From the NCBI GenBank assembly GCA_003693705.1, contig RBZT01000474.1, positions 1-39,892 on the forward strand: a stretch of DNA of 39,892 nt, in the 5' to 3' direction. Below are positions 39,425-39,892 of this stretch, piece after piece (within the stretch, counting starts at the first letter, position 1; every line of letters begins with the position of its first letter). Position numbers and translations under genes: made by a program. Under the pieces are notes generated by a model, which worked only from the letters and a program-made list of their open reading frames with translations, had not been told where the DNA came from and did no database searches. Source of the DNA: Polymyxa betae. Lineage: Eukaryota; Endomyxa; Phytomyxea; Plasmodiophorida; Plasmodiophoridae.

Positions 39425-39892
39425 TCTAACATATCTTTGGACATATTGGGCCACTAAAAATATTGACTCTATTTGGTACATGCTGCCTGATACCCTAGAT
39501 GCACACTATTGCCACCCGCATGAGCAACGATACACAATCTTATTTTAAGATCCCTAGCTTCTAGAAAAATCCTGACTCTGCCCGTTTTTGTTAATAACAG
39601 ACAAGCATTAGAATCTATGTTAGGTCCGAAATACTGTTCCTGGAATGAACGAATTTCATCAACTTCTGGCCAAATTAAACAAACTCTATCTTCTGCAATG
39701 GCTTCACTCTGAATTCAGCTGGAACACTACTAACAGTTCTAGATGAGAGTGTTTTCGGATTTCTACTATCTCTGTTGTGGGATCTGTTCCCCAACGTGTC
39801 AACAAATCTGACCAAACATTTTCTTCACCTCTGTTATAATGTATCTGATTGTTGAACTTCAGAATCTCCAAAGCCCAATGCTGCAGTTTCTG
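39425..39892 (-). pseudogene. GYP6: gypsy RNase H end and integrase zinc module
   Basis: From the right edge the minus strand reads QKLQHWALEILKFNNQIHYN then RGEENVWSDLLTRWG, the RNase H tether, to a TGA. In a new frame follow EDRVCLIWPEVDEIRSFQEQ, LKIRLCIVAHAGGNSVHLGY (the two His of a HHCC module) and, after a stop, WPNMSKDM. The style is that of GYP1 (NVWADMLTRW, IIAHCGVSGHRG). It is cut by the COP5 LTR before the paired Cys, and the rest lies outside the window or is lost. Confidence 0.85.

Overview
This window comes from a transposon-dense eukaryotic nuclear genome. I found no cellular (host) gene in 39.9 kb; every recognisable coding stretch belongs to a mobile element. The element types (a Crypton-type tyrosine recombinase of the kind I associate with oomycetes and early-diverging fungi, Ty3/gypsy elements with chromodomains, Ty1/copia elements, a PIF/Harbinger transposase, a Tnp2/CACTA-like transposase gene) and the very short GT-AG introns (about 50-70 bp) suggest a filamentous eukaryotic microbe, either an oomycete-like stramenopile or an early-diverging fungus. 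The sequence alone does not decide between them.

Layout. 1-3201: the 3' two thirds of a decayed copia element (COP1, +) with its 3' LTR. 3446-4081: a 636-bp non-autonomous element with terminal inverted repeats. 4769-20737: one old Crypton recombinase gene (+) broken into three pieces (4769-5517, 16951-17316, 20531-20737) by gypsy insertions. The first gap holds GYP2 (-, 5518 to about 15735), which carries GYP1 (-, 5560-11129, clean LTRs and a 5-bp target duplication) inside its own LTR and a 210-bp TA-flanked MITE in its integrase; GYP2 then meets the 3' end of a related element GYP3 (+, about 15736-16950) head to head. The second gap holds GYP4 (-, 17322-20530), which lacks gag and protease.

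20753-28615: a copia LTR and tail (COP2, -), interrupted at a TAA by a Harbinger-type terminal repeat, which is itself split by GYP5 (-, 21159-26980), a full-length but frameshifted gypsy with an apparent self-priming primer-binding site. Then come pieces of another copia (COP3, -) on both sides of a 151-bp LTR. 28840-30900 is a tandem array of 340-520 bp units that look like exon plus intron but do not read as protein. 31183-35793 (-) is a long, multi-intron Tnp2/DUF4218-like transposase gene whose introns, where testable, join open frames; it is the best preserved gene here. 37245-39892: a copia gag scrap (COP4, -), a PIF/Harbinger transposase (HARB1, -) inserted at TAA into a copia 3' end (COP5, +), which in turn sits against the RNase H/integrase part of another gypsy (GYP6, -) at the window edge.

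Relative ages follow from the nesting: Crypton first, then GYP2, GYP3 and GYP4, then GYP1 (LTRs differ at about 5 of 272 positions); on the right, COP2, then the Harbinger repeat, then GYP5. All motif calls were made by reading; no database search was run.
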